From positions 1,292,658 to 1,356,657 of the forward strand of contig LODT01000035.1 of assembly GCA_001606155.1 (NCBI GenBank): a DNA stretch of 64,000 bases, given 5' to 3'. This DNA is from Tieghemostelium lacteum (taxonomy: Eukaryota > Evosea > Eumycetozoa > Dictyosteliales > Raperosteliaceae). The notes under the pieces were generated by a model. The model did no database searches, had not been told where the DNA came from, and was given only the letters and a program-made list of their open reading frames with translations. The translations under genes and the position numbers were made by a program. Position 1 is the stretch's first letter; each line of letters opens with the position of its first letter. This document shows, in pieces, positions 1 through 12,549 of the stretch.

Positions 1-740
1 AGGATCAACATCAAGAAGGAGGTAATAGAAATTATACACAAGTTCTCTCTAATAGTGCACCTGCAGTTGTCTATTGTCTACTCTACCATTTCACAACAAA
101 TAGATTGACAACTTATGTAGATTATACCTATGACTATTATGGTAGTTTTTTAATTGTTGCCGTATTGGCACATTTTGCATGTTGTAATGGTGATACTTGG
201 GCATCGGAATTAGGTATTCTCAGTTCATCTAATCCCATTCTCATTACTAAACTTAGACGTGTACCTAAAGGCACAAATGGTGGAGTTTCAACTCTAGGTC
301 TATTTGCTTCACTAGCAGGTGGTTTATTTATTGGTTTTGTTCAGTATATCAGTACAATGATTTATTCTAGTTTCTATCCTGATGAAATTCAAAAACTTCA
401 ACTAACCAATCAATTCTTTAGCATTTTATTAATTTCATCATTTGCTGGTTTATTTGGTTCAATTGTATGTGTATATAATATCTATATTTTTAATATATCT
501 TTAGACTAATAATTAAAATTTTATTGGTAGTTGGATTCAATTTTGGGAGCAACATTACAATATTCAGTATGGAGTGAGAAAAAACAATTGATTTTATGTG
601 ATGATAATATTGAAAAGACAGATAAAAAAGAAGTTAAACATATATCTGGTTATAAAGTATTAGATAATCATCAAGTTAATTTCCTTTCATCTTTAGCAAC
701 AGCTTTAATTTGTGCCTACTTTGGATATTATATATTTTAA
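1..740 (+). CDS. TMEM19-like (DUF92) integral membrane protein, 3' part
   Basis: This is the C-terminal part of a TMEM19/DUF92 multispan membrane protein; its molecular function is not established. The frame is open from the first bases, so the start lies upstream of the window. I see two exons: 1-464 and 531-740, with a 66-base intron (GTATGT...GGTAG) in phase 0. Family hallmarks are the [11 protein letters not shown] block near 183-213, [11 protein letters not shown] near 265-285, and [12 protein letters not shown] at the start of exon 2. The second exon also has the ILDN-type segment before the last hydrophobic helix, as in animal TMEM19. At least three hydrophobic stretches are visible. 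The stop is TAA. The gene precedes adrenodoxin reductase on the same strand by about 200 bases, with no sign of functional linkage. Confidence 0.85.
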
Positions 741-940
741 CAAATCAAATTGGCACCAATGGAAATAAAAAGTGACAAGATTACGATAATATAATCGTTT
801 GTAACCAACGCTATAAATAAGGGTAAATGTACATTGTATTTTTGGGGTGTTGATTTTTTTTAAATTTTATCAAAAATGCAATAATCGATTAATTTCGAAA
901 CCTAGAAATTTGTTGTTTAATTTTTTAAATTTATCAGATA

Positions 941-2539
941 ATGTTAAAATCAAAACATATTTTGGTTTTAAAATCATATTGTAGATATTATTCAACAAGT
1001 AACAATATTGCTGGACCACTAAAATTGTGTATTATTGGTAGTGGTCCAGCTGGATTATACACAGCAAATAAAATTATAAAAAAGTTACCAGATACTGATA
1101 TCACTATTATTGATAAGTATGTTTCGAAATTATCAATTTACCCCCTTCTGTAACAAATTTGGGAAATTAACATATTGGGTAAATGGGTAAATAGATTACC
1201 ATCACCATTTGGGTTGATAAGGTATGGAATAGCACCAGATCATCAAGAACAAAAGAGAGTAAAGAATCTATTAGAGAAGACATTGATTGAACATCCACAA
1301 ACTATTAGATTTCTAGGAAATGTTGATATGAATACAGATTTGAATCTAAAGGATATACTGGCTTCTTTTAATGCCACTGTATTGGCATGTGGAATTGAAG
1401 GTGAAAAGAAATTAGGTATACCAGGTGAAACATTAGATTGTATCTATTCAGCTAGAGAATTTACAAGTTGGTTGAATGGTCACCCACATTTTCAACAAAA
1501 AATTTTTAACTTGTCTCCGGAGAAGAAAGATGTGGTTATAGTGGGACAGGGAAATGTTGCATTGGATGTTGCAAGATTATTGATTAAAAAGGATAATAAA
1601 GAATTGGCACAAACAGATATCACCAGTAAGGCTATGGATATCATTTCGAAAAGTGCTGTAAAGAATATACATATAGTAGGTAGAAGAGGACCTGTAGAAT
1701 CGTCATTTTCTACAAAGGAACTAAGAGAGATTTGTAAACTCCCTAATGTTCAAACATGGGTTAACGACAGATCTATCATTGACAGTATTGATACTCAATC
1801 TGAACCTCTGCTCAAAGATCGAATTAGACAGAGAGTTTTTCAGATTTTTAATGATTATCTAAAACCTATTCCCTCTGAAGGATTACCTCAAAACGACGAT
1901 AAAGTTAATTTAATATTCCATTTCCTAAGATCACCAAATGAATTTATTGAATCTGAAAAGATTGGAAATTCAGTTTCAAAAGTGAAATTGGAGGTTAATC
2001 AATTGATTAGAGATAATGAAACCTCTGATACTAAAGCCAAAGGAACTGGTCAATTTGAATCTATAAACTGTGATATAGTATTTAGATCAATTGGATACAC
2101 AGGTGTACCAATTGAAGGTGTACCATTTGACTATAAAAATGTTAAAGTTCCAAATTTTCAAGGAAAAGTTTTACAAAAAGTAAATTCAGACAACCAATAT
2201 ATTGATGGTTTATTTGTTAGTGGATGGATAAAAACAGGACCAACAGGTACAATTGCGGCAATTGATAAAAATGTTGAAGAAACAACAGAAATGATTTATC
2301 TAGACTACCAAAATAATCGTCTAGATTTACAAAAAGAAAAACAAGGTTATAAACATATAATTGAACATCTAATCAATACACACAAACAAACTACCAATTT
2401 TGATGATTGGAAAAAAATTGAACAAGAGGAATTAAAAAGAGGTAAACAATTAGGTAAACTCTCTGAAAAAATTATCATTTTTGATGATTTAAAAAATATT
2501 ATAAATATTAATAATAATAATAATAATAATAATAGTTAA
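941..2539 (+). CDS. NADPH:adrenodoxin oxidoreductase, mitochondrial (FDXR family)
   Basis: This FAD flavoprotein passes electrons from NADPH to mitochondrial ferredoxin, which serves Fe-S cluster and haem-related chemistry. Exons are 941-1116 and 1195-2539; the 78-base intron splits a Lys codon, and joining gives IIDKLPSPFGLIRYGIAPDH, the expected family block. The product is 506 residues. The N-terminus is basic and hydroxylated (KSKHILVLKSYCRYYST), consistent with a mitochondrial presequence. The FAD motif is GSGPAG near residue 31, the NADPH motif is GQGNVALD, and the C-terminal GWIKTGPTGTIAAI block is present. A run of Asn ends the protein, a dictyostelid habit without known role. Without the splice the first exon hits a stop inside the intron, so the two-exon model is well supported. 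Confidence 0.93.
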
Positions 2540-2623
2540 TAATTAATGAATAATAGTATACTATATATAAAATATTATTTATTTGAATATTTAAAACATT
2601 TTTTTTTAATCCATTTTTTAGTA

Positions 2624-5145
2624 TTATTGGAATTTTGAATTAATTTCAGTTAAATCCCATGAATAGATTTCATTTGATTCGTGGATGGTTAGGAGTTGGT
2701 AAGTTTGATCATTGATATTTGGTTCAATACCTCCAAAGGTTATTAATTGAACACGACGAATTGGTGTTGGGTCGAGGAGGGATATGGTGGCAATAGGTGT
2801 TTGATATACAAGGTGAGGATTATCAGTGTCAATGTTTCTATTGGAATTTGGATAGATTATAAGTTGATTAAGATCAACATTTACAATGACATAAATTTGA
2901 TTATAGTAAGAGAGTTTTGGAATGTTTTCAAAGGAGGTATTGGTGGAGGTGTTATTAGTGAGATTGGTGTTATTGGATGTTGAAGATGATGTAGTATCAT
3001 GATCATCTTGTTGGAAGGTATTAGATGAGATATTCTTTTGTAAATGAACACTTTTATCACGACCTATAGTAAAATACTTGTTTGATGATAATGACTTTTT
3101 ACCAGATGAACTAGTTTGAATTACCAATTGGTTAGGTGGTGATGAAGATGTGGATGATGAAGGTGAAGTAGATGATAGCAATGGTGAAATGGATAGATTC
3201 TCTTTTGGAGAATACAATAACTTTTCATTACGATTAGAATGAAAATGTAAATTTACATAGTTTTTAAATTTTAGAATATCAACATAACAACTATCAAAAC
3301 CACCAGTTTGAGATGATGTACTATGAACAGATACACATTTGGAGACTGGTGATTTCATTGAATTTTCGTAATTAAAATACCAAGTTTTACTTATACCTGC
3401 AGAAGATGACAGTGCAGATATAAATATACCTTCTTTACCACCACTTACTTGTAATTTCTGAATAGAAGTATTTTGTGTCTGGTCAGTGATAAAATACTTT
3501 GAAACGAATACGAATTTATCATTGGTTCTGGTATTATTATTCTTGCTTGCCAAATGAACAGTACCATCTCTGACACCAATTGCCACAACAGTCTTAGTAC
3601 CACTTCCACTATAAGGTATAATACAAATATTTAAACATGTTATATGATTGGTACGATCCTTTAAATGATCCAAAGTTACTGTTGATTCATGTTTTTCTTC
3701 AGATTCAAAATTATTATCTATAGATTCATTATTATTACTATTATTACTATTATTATTTGTTTCATTATTACTGTTGGTATTATGTCTATTACGTAAAGTT
3801 TTATATTTATCCATAGCTTTAGATGAGAAACCAAATGTATTTTGAAAGAATTCAGGATCATTTAATTTATAAATTTCCTCTAGAGACCATACAAAATTAT
3901 CACGCAGATTTTGTTTAATTTCATAAATTTTACCATCAGAACAAGCAAAGTATAATGATTGTTCAAAATCACTTGCAACACTTGTAATATGTGAATGTAC
4001 TTTTAAAAACTTATTTGTACTATCACCACTACTATTGGATGCCAAATCCAATATTGTTATATAACCATTGGTAGATAAACATCCCAAATATAATCCATTT
4101 GCTATAAAATGTAAATATTTTGAATAATGTTTTAATTCATAAATTTTTTCAATTTTCTATAAAATATAGAAATAAAAAGTTAATAAAATATAGGATATAT
4201 AAATATAAAATATATATATTTACATCAGAAATTGAAATGGAAGCATAATCAACCATAACCTTCCAGGTAATGATTGTTTTATCATTAGAACCAGCTAATA
4301 AAACTTGAGTAATTTCATTAAAATTATTTTTTGTAATATTTAAAATTAAATTTTGGTAACATGTTATTGGTGATTCAATTGTAAATAACTTTATCCAATG
4401 AAATGTTATACCTTTATATCTATTAAATATTATAAATTAATAAATCAGAGGTTTTGATTAAATGGAATATATACTTACACATAACAATCAATTCTATTAG
4501 ATTCATAATAAATGAATATTAAATTTCCTTTAATGATTGTATTTAAAATTTTTAGTGACAGGTCTTCGATTGGTAATTTATTAATGAATAAAGTACCTCC
4601 TGCAGCTAAATTATTATTATATTGTTTCTTGGGTGTCAATAATTTAATCAATGGTTCAACCCTATAGAAATCAATTTCACTAAATATCTTCTCAAATGAT
4701 ATTTCATTTGGAAGTGAAAATATACCAGTTCGGAGATAACTTAAAATTGGTGAAAATAAATCACCATCCCTATCTATAAAATAAAATCCTATGATTTTTT
4801 TTTTTTTGATATTTTTTTTTTGTAAATATATAAATATCTTGTGTGATTGTGTCGTGGGAAGGGTATGAAAACTTTTGGAATAAGATATAGTAGTTTCATA
4901 TGATAATTTTACAAAAAAAACAAAAAAAAAATAACCTCCAACATACCATCATTATCAATTGAACTTCCACAATTACCATTCAATAGAGTATTAAAGAAAC
5001 TACTTGGTGATAAAGTTTCTCTAGTTGTAAAGAATTTGTAACCACCTACATTCAATTTTATGATATTGTTGGTTATTGTACCTCCAATTGATCCTCTTGG
5101 TGATTCACTTGGTTGTCCAAAACCATTAACTTTATTTTCTAACAT
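2624..5145 (-). CDS. BTB (T1-type) plus WD-repeat protein, KCTD3/SHKBP1-like
   Basis: Four exons on the minus strand were joined by phase: 5145-4947, 4788-4479, 4419-4224 and 4156-2624, giving 745 residues. The N-terminus holds a potassium-channel tetramerisation-type BTB domain (IIKLNVGGYKFFTTRETL, then IDRDGDLFSPILSYLRTG across the first junction). The remainder has WD-like blades (for example LLAGSNDKTIITWKV) interrupted by Asn- and Ser-rich inserts. This order matches human KCTD3 and SHKBP1, which act as adaptors and bind partners such as HCN channels or CIN85; whether that role holds in amoebae is inference. Each junction restores frame and each intron is short and AT-rich. The gene is divergent from the small zinc protein at 5657 and convergent with adrenodoxin reductase. 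Confidence 0.85.
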
Positions 5146-5656
5146 GTTTTAGTTTTAAGATAAATTCAGTCTGAATTGAGTTCTTATTCTATTGATTATA
5201 TACAACAACAACTAAAATAGAATAATAAATCATCACTAAAAATAAAAAAATAAAAAAAAAAAATAAAAAATGATTTGATATGAATTTGGATATTTATCTA
5301 TCAAATTATTTGAAAATATCCCTGAATAGCTTTTACAAAATTCATTCCAACTTTTTGAATAAATTTGGGTCATAAATATGCATCCATGATATAACTTAAA
5401 GATATATCTTTTATCAATCTTTATAAAACCCCTGTTCTGCTTTTTATTTTATACCATTTTGATAAATTAAATAAAATATCCTTCAACTAATTTTACAAAT
5501 ATCCTTATTTTTGAGATTTAACAAATTAATAGTTATAACTCCAAATCAAATAATAGTTTGATTTCAATTTAATTTCTCACAACTTTTTTTTTTATTTAAA
5601 TTAAAAAATTTTTTTTTTTTTTTCGTAACAGTTAGAAAAAGTACACCAAACACACA
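5146..5656. other. Divergent intergenic promoter region
   Basis: This 511-base spacer separates the divergent KCTD3-like gene (-) and the small zinc protein (+). It is almost purely A and T, with T runs at about 5586-5595 and 5610-5625 just before the plus-strand start, as is usual for dictyostelid core promoters. The plus-strand leader reads CGTAACAGTTAG before AAAAAGTACACC and the ATG. I see no ORF, RNA gene or repeat element here. Confidence 0.5.
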
Positions 5657-5890
5657 ATGCCATCAGGAAACGGAGCTAAAGCACAACAAAAAAGAGAGAG
5701 AAATTTACAAAAGCATGCAAATGACTCAAAAGCTCACAGTCAATTAAAAAGTAATCAAGCAGCTATGAGTATTGTATGTCAAGTTTGTAGAACCTCCTTT
5801 TTATGTACCGTTAAAGAACCAGAATTGAGAAACCACGCTGAAAACAAACATCCAGCAAAGAAATTTGAAGAATGTTTCTTACCAAATTAA
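5657..5890 (+). CDS. Small 4F5/SERF-like plus C2H2 zinc protein (ZNF706/At2g23090 type)
   Basis: The product has 77 residues in a single exon. The N-terminal half is Lys/Arg/Gln-rich and starts GNGAKAQQKRERN, as in 4F5/SERF proteins. The C-terminal half holds one zinc site: C-x2-C (CQVC) followed by H-x4-H (HAENKH). It is collinear with plant At2g23090, including the AMSI-C-VC core, and more distantly with animal ZNF706. Members are small, basic and widely expressed; roles in translation and protein aggregation have been proposed for animal relatives, but none is proven here. The length matches the family. The start is the first ATG after an oligo-T leader. Confidence 0.9.
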   Translation: MPSGNGAKAQQKRERNLQKHANDSKAHSQLKSNQAAMSIVCQVCRTSFLCTVKEPELRNHAENKHPAKKFEECFLPN

Positions 5891-6503
5891 ATTTACTTAA
5901 CCTAGTATTGTTGTGTAATGGTAGCGAATTTTTAAATATATAAATGTACATAAAAAATTTAAAAAAGTAGGTATTATGTCACATTCAACAATTTATCACA
6001 ATCAATGATCTAACAAAATTAATTAATTAAAATAGAATTCTATATAAGAGATAATTAGATTGAAATTTTTATTTTTAATACAGAGGAATTTGAAATAAAG
6101 AAATCGAATTGATTATAAATAGATTTTTTTTAAAAAAAAAACACATACAAGAGAGTATATTATACTATAATGTGGATTGTCTTTTATTTTTTTGTTTTTT
6201 GTTTTTTGTGAAGTTTGCTGTTGTGTTGATAATTTTATGGAATGATTGATGATTATTTTTTGTTTATATATATTTTGCTTGTTTGATTTGTGTTTGGATG
6301 GAGATATGGAAGGAGAGAAGGGGAGAATTAATCAATAGGTTTTAATTTTAAAAATATATGTATATATATATAGTATTGCATTATTTATATCGAAAGAAAT
6401 ATTAAAAAATTTAAATAATTTCTTGTTATTGCTGTTTTGTTGTTTCTGTTTGTTGTGTTTGTTTTGGGTTTGGATGATATTTGAAATGATGATAAATGAA
6501 GTT
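5891..6503. other. Convergent 3' spacer without genes
   Basis: This spacer lies between the 3' ends of the small zinc protein (+) and the PTB-like gene (-). The plus-strand side is A-rich with likely cleavage and polyadenylation signals (AATAAA near 6095). The minus-strand side is T/G-rich, so A/C-rich on the transcribed strand. There is no ORF with coding character and no recognised RNA gene. Confidence 0.45.
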
Positions 6504-8655
6504 TTAATGATGTGCTTTTGGAGAAGTTGTATTATTCATAATATTATTATTATTTTGAGTTGGAGTGGAAGAAGATGAGTTATTTTGAGTTGTTACTGTG
6601 TTGTTATTGGTGATTGGAGATGAAACTGTTGTTTTTGGAGTATGTGGTAAAACAGATGAATTACTAAATGAAAGACGAATAGTATAATGTGAATTAGCTG
6701 GTTGAATATTATTGGCCAATACCAATGCTTCCAATGCATTGGAAAGTGAACTAAATTCGATTAATCCAACAATTTTATCAGTATGTTTTGGATCTTGTGT
6801 TGTATTGCTAGAACTACCATTTACAATTGATGTTGAATTCGATGTAGTTGTTGAACTAGTATTATTATTATTATTATTATTAGCAGTAGTACTATTATTA
6901 TTTGATGTTGAAGATGTATTTGTATTACTATTAGTGGTAGTAGTTGTACTAGGAGAAGAAGTTACAGTATTACTACTACTACCTGGAAGTGAAAAGTTTT
7001 TAATGGCAATTGGTTTATGTGTGTTGAGAGAGGCAAAAAGTTGATTAAATGATGCTTCAGTGAAATCTTTGGGTACATTGGAAAAGTACAAAGTTGGTGA
7101 TGGTTTATAAATGTGTTTATAGGTATTGATTGGATGTGAGAATCTATTCAGTGGCGATCCTGTAAAATCTTTAGAGAGATTAGGTGAGTCTGGATTATGA
7201 CTATCTGTAATGGTTAAATGTTTACTATAGTGAATTTGTAAAGCCTCTCCAAACATTGACAATTGATGATAGTAACGAATGGCTGTTTCAGCTTGTTGAC
7301 TATCTTCCATTTGAACCATTGCTGCTCCTTTTTTAGTTGATAGAATTTTAATTTTTAGAACATTACCATAAATGGAGAAAAGATTAAAAATACGATCACA
7401 GTTCATAACATCTTCATCTAATCCATGTACTAATAAAACTGATGTTCTATTTAACCCATTACCATTATTAACCATCATATTTGAGTTATTAATATTATTG
7501 TTAACTGTTTGTTGTTGATGATTATGATGTTGTTGTGATAATACCTGTTGTTGTTGTTGATGATGAGATTGTTGTTGATGTTGATGTTGATGTTGTTGTA
7601 CTGTTGATAAATGGTGAATATTTTGATGATGAGCTTGTTGTTGATGATGATTTATATTGTTACTATTATTAGAGTGGGTATTATTAAAATTGTGAATTAC
7701 TGTTGGGGATGGCATCTGTGGTTGATTAAAATTTTGTTGAAAATAAGGTGGTAAAATGGTTGGAAGAGGTTTTGTGAAATCTTTAGTTTTCTCAGTGTTA
7801 TGCATAACATTGAGTTTTTCAGTTTTTGAGATTTCAATTCTCAAAGTACCTTGATTATTTTGAAATATTGGTACGTTATTGAGATGCTTTTTGGCATTGT
7901 TTGCAGCATCACTATTGGAGAATTCAATGAGTGCTTGCAAACTGGTCTTATTGAAAATGACAATTCTAAAAACTTCACCATACTTTAGAAATATGTGGTG
8001 AAGGTGATCTACATTGATAGTATTCATACCAGGGTTCTCAATTGTACATAAAAGTACATTACCAGATGGTTGCTGGTTGATGGTTTTACTTCGACTGTAA
8101 CTGATTTGAATTGGTTTACCATAGAGACAGAATACATTATTCTGTGCATATTGGTAGACTCTAGTTGCAGCCTCAATACTGTCCATCTCCAACAATGCTT
8201 GATGTTTCTCTAATATTCTAATTGCTACACATCTTCCAACTTTTAAATCGCTAGTCAATTGATAGATATCTGAATCTTTTGTTTGTGTTGGTAATGATCT
8301 TAAATGCAGTACTGCTGATGGTCTATTTTCATTATCATTATGTTGAACACGAAATGGATTATTATTATTCATTAGTTAATTATTTGCAGAATTTTTATAA
8401 TGATGAAAAAAAAAATATTTGCAGTATGAAAAAAAAAAAAAAATTTTTTTTTTGAACTAAAAAAACTTTTTATGTTCTTACAACTTACGTTTCAATGTTG
8501 GTACTGGAGGAGGAAGAGGTTGGGGATGATGAGTGAACTTGATTTGTTGGTTGAATATTTTGAATTTTATTATTGTTTACTTGTGTTTGTTGTTGTTGTT
8601 GAATATGATGTATTGGTACTTGTTGTTGAGGAATATGATTGTGAATTTTATTCAT
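6504..8655 (-). CDS. Four-RRM RNA-binding protein, PTB/hnRNP-L family
   Basis: The protein likely binds pyrimidine-rich RNA and controls splicing or stability, as PTBP and hnRNP L do. The last exon is 8322-6504. An ATG-initiated first exon fits at 8655-8489 (Gln/Asn/Ser-rich, donor GTAAGT). Splicing over 8488-8323 is in phase and gives ETPSAVLHLRSLP, the canonical PTB RRM1 entry; total length is 661 residues. A start at 8372 inside the putative intron is the alternative. RRM1 has VLHLRSLP, RRM2 starts VLLCTIENPG, and RRM3 has SVLLVHGLDED. RRM4 starts LYFSNVP and is interrupted by a long Ser/Thr/Asn insertion. A His/Gln-rich linker separates RRM2 and RRM3. The RNP motifs are weakly aromatic, which is normal for this family. 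Confidence 0.85.
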
Positions 8656-9024
8656 TTTTCTTAATTTCTTTTGATTAGTTGGTTTCCTGGTTATGTTTCT
8701 TTTTTTTTTTTAAAAAGTTGTTACAATTTTATAATACTATATGGTTTTTACGAATAAATTTGTGGAGTGAAAGAGTTTTTAATGGTGATTTATAGGTGAT
8801 AGAGTTAGAGTTTAGTTGTATTTTGGTGAAGTTGAGGTGGTGATGCAAAAAATAAAAATTAAATTAAAAAAAAAAAATCAATAAAAAAATTTTTTCAATT
8901 ATCATCAAAGTGCAATCTACAACCTTATCGAAAGAGTGTTCACATTCTAAATCAGTTTTGAAAGTTTTATGGTGAAAAGGATATTTTATTTTTTTGGGAA
9001 TATTGTATATTTTTTTTTATTAAT
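8656..9024. other. Spacer upstream of the PTB-like gene
   Basis: This region has 369 bases between the PTB-like first exon and the 3' end of the patatin fusion gene. A-rich tracts on the minus strand just before the ATG (complement of 8700-8710) fit an oligo-T/A promoter. No ORF, RNA gene or repeat is evident. Confidence 0.4.
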
Positions 9025-12000
9025 TTAATTTGGTAAATAATGGGATAATTCAAATGGACAACCAGAAATGGATGTATTGTTTTCTGTTTTGTTGTCAGAT
9101 TGTAGTGCACATTTGATATCGATGATAAATGGTGATTTTAAATTGGTTAAATCTATAGTGAATTCAATGGGAAGTTGATTGGTTGTATAATTGATACCAG
9201 GATGTTGGAATGTATTCAAATCAATTTTATCGATAATTTTAGTTTGGAATAGGTTCTTTGAGGCCTCATCTAAACTCTCTGGTTTTAATCTACAATATAT
9301 TTTACCATGTAGTTTGTTGTTTAGTTCCTTTAGTTTATCAACATAGAAGAGAGTTGAAATTAGACGATTACCTAGGAATTTGATACCATTTTGAGCTTGT
9401 TCACTTTTAATATATTTCTCTGAGGCTGTTACTAGTTTGGTAACAGATGCATCGTCTACAGCTGCCAAATCAATGTCTTCATCCAATAAAGGAGTGAGAC
9501 GAATGGAATTTTGTGTATTTAGACTTGGTGACAAATCTGTCCATGTACTTTCACATTCAGTTAGAATATTAATTACCATAGATGCAAAGTTCTTTAGATT
9601 TTCAGAACGTTTATGCTTGTTATTTGTATAATGACCAGTACCTAGAGATGCAATGATATCTAACTTTTGGTTGGGCCAAAGAGTTAAAGCTTGATTATAT
9701 GCAACTTTACATGGATTATTATTATGAATACCACCATCAAGATATTCTTTACCTTGAAAGATAAATGGTGGGAAATAAGTTGGAGCAGCACTAGTGCCTT
9801 CTGCAGCATCAACAGTAGTTGAATCATGAATAGTATTGATGTTAGGATCTTTTCCACGATAGGATGCAAATAAGCATGCTTTATTGGATCCATCTGAATT
9901 ACATACTGAAGTTACTGCCACTTTAGGACTCAAATGTAGAGGTTTACCACTACCCAAAATTTCTGTAAAAACCTCCTTTTTTGGTGTTCTTTGAAATTGG
10001 GTATATTTAAAATTTTGAAATAATACACCAGAGAATCTACTAAAAAAGGAAGTTTTTTTAAAGATATCTTTACCTTTGGTACAGAATTTTTCTGTTAACT
10101 CATCAACTGTTATATTGGTTGTTGTTAGGGCTAAAGCTACCAGACCACCAGTACTAGTACCAACAATAAGATCAAAGAACTTATTTACAGGTAACCCAAA
10201 GAGTTGTTTTGATAACTCTTTAAGAATGTAACATTCAATGATACCACGAATACCTCCACCATCTAGAGACAGGACTCTATAACCTAAAGTTGGAGTAAAA
10301 TCAATGAGAGTACCATCAGCCAAATTTTGAATACATTGGCAGATTTTACATTTGTTTAGACCTTCTTTTATACAATGGTTACATAGTTGATGACCACATG
10401 GAGTACATGTACTCTCTGGAACACCAAGTAGACATCCAAAGCAAATTTTATCAGTTTTTATACCTTTATATTCAATATTTTCAGGTTCTTTAAAAGATAT
10501 CTCTTTTACATCTTTGGTAATACTGTTAAAGTATTCAACTAGATTCGAACTTTCAAACTCTGGCATATAATCACCAAACCAATCATAGTTTTGTTCAATA
10601 GTTTCTGTTATACCAAAGAGACCTAAGAAACCATTAAGTTTTTTCTTTAGAGGATAGGTTTCACTAGATTGATGTTTTTGATGGCTATCTTTGAAGTTTA
10701 CACAACCAATGGTTTTATCTGTTGTTGGTTGATGCTTACATGAACATGGGATATATTTATCAATCTCTTCAGATACCTGTTTAAGGTGGTCACTAAAGAG
10801 TTCTTTAGTGTGTTTAGAAATTTGAGTATTGGTTCTCTTGTGATGTCTTAAAAAGACTTCAAGAATTCTTGATTTTAATTTATCCAATGATTTTTCATAG
10901 ACTTGTGCCAATGTAAACTTTGGAGTTACAGATGAACTATAGTGATTGTGATAGGCTTTAAAGTAACCAGTAAGGTAACCAACAATAGTTTCAATTTGTT
11001 TATCATTCTCTTCCATTTCAGCTTGAAGTTTATGCATGTCTAATAGAACATTGGGGTTATCATTAAACTTTCCTATAGCCAAATACATCATTGACATTAC
11101 TCTTTCTCTGGTAATTGGAATTCTAGTTTTTAGATTCATTTTATCACTATATGATTCAGATAGCTTTTCATTAATTATTGGGTACAGTGACGTTATCAAT
11201 ACATCACTAAACTGTTTTTTAGTAATATCATTATCCTTAGCATTTGGAATATATACCACAGTAATGGATTTATAGAAATCATTTAATTCTGATGGTTTAT
11301 TACCAAATGAATCATCCATAAAATCTTTAGTTGATTCCGATACCTCTTTTAAACCAGCTTTTGCAACCAAATTAAAGACAATTATTAAATGTGGTTTTGT
11401 TGTCTTATTGGTACTAGAAGCAGAAATCTTACTAATCTCTTTTAATTGTTCAGTAATTGTACCTTTTTGATTTACACCTACAAATGTATAAACTACCACA
11501 TCAGAGAACATATAAAGCAACCTTGGATAAGATATTTTTACAAAAATCTCTCTATTTCTTCCAAATTCTTCCAATTCATTCTAAAATTATAATATATAAT
11601 TTTGGTATTAGTACTAAAATTTTGTTTTTTTGATTTTTTGTGTAAATCTAGATTATAAATACTTTTTCTAATTTTTGATTTGTAATTGGATGTTTAAGTG
11701 GTATTACTGAACCACCAATTCCTTCAGAATCTGTAATTAGATAATTTATATTTTTACCTTCAATTTGTAGTGTACCAGTATAGGAGCTGATATCAGATGA
11801 TGTAGATACAGTACTGCCTTGGTTGCCAGGAATTGGATATTCACCAGTCATATAAGATAACGGTGAAATTAGAGTTGATTTACCAGTACCAGTAGGACCA
11901 ATAAAACTAACCATTAGAAATACATCATCCTCATTTAAACCTGTATTAAACCATTTATTATCAGTACTGATTTTTTTTTCTTCCCAACTGACTGATAGTA

Positions 12001-12277
12001 ATTTACTGTTTTCTTCCATCTCTGTAAGCTGATTTGGTAATAGTTTATTATTCTTTTCAAATTCTAAAAAGGAACATATAAAAATACTTTTAAGGTGGTC
12101 TTCTAATTTCTCAACAGGATGTTTCAAAAACATTTTGTTTTTGTTGTGGACGTGATATTTATTATTACAATCTTCACAAACTATACCACATTTATTACAA
12201 AATTTGTATATGGGGCCATTATCTTTATCGTAATGGCCACAATGTTCTAAATTACTTAAAATACTATTTATATTCAT
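9025..12277 (-). CDS. B-box / P-loop GTPase / RING / patatin-like phospholipase fusion
   Basis: Two exons, 12277-11663 and 11580-9025, are joined in phase 0 (donor GTATTT, acceptor TTTTAG) to give 1056 residues. Domain order, residues approximate: B-box-like Cys/His cluster (15-60, CGHYD...CNKCGIVCEDC); P-loop NTPase (128-320) with G1 GPTGTGKS, Thr-rich switch I and G3 DSEG; an alpha-helical part; a RING finger (583-623, CFGC...CTPCGHQLCNHC...CKIC); then a patatin domain (635-960). The patatin oxyanion loop is GGGIRG, the Ser nucleophile lies in GTSTGG, and the Asp lies in DGGIHNNNP, so lipid acyl hydrolysis is expected. I infer a GTPase-gated, possibly ubiquitin-linked lipase. The GTPase resembles large GBP/VLIG-like types only loosely. 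The true start is the ATG at 12277. A decayed paralogue lies at 53656-56312. Confidence 0.88.
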
Positions 12278-12549
12278 TATTTTTAAATCCAATAAAAAAA
12301 AAAATTAAAAAATTTGATGATCAAAAAAATATCTCAAACCTATTTTTTAAAGTTTAAAATTAATTCCAATTTTTATATTTATTTATTTAAAAAAATAAAC
12401 ATTTAAATTTTATTGAGTTTTTTTTTAAATATGGAAAGGGTTTTAGATATAAATGTTTATAATAAAATTAATATTAAAGGAATTTTCAATATAGCTAGAT
12501 TTATCATTTTTTTTTTTTAATTTTTTTTCATTCTTCATTTTTTGTGAAA

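Noticed and set aside
6712-7044. Plus-strand hydrophobic frame of 110 codons
   Set aside because: It is the complement of the Ser/Thr/Asn-rich RRM4 insertion of the PTB-like gene; its Val/Leu runs are reverse complements of Asn/Thr codons.
9025-12277. Horizontal transfer of a bacterial patatin gene
   Set aside because: The gene has an AT-rich intron, dictyostelid base usage, a paralogue in the window and eukaryotic RING/B-box domains; nothing in the sequence points to recent transfer.
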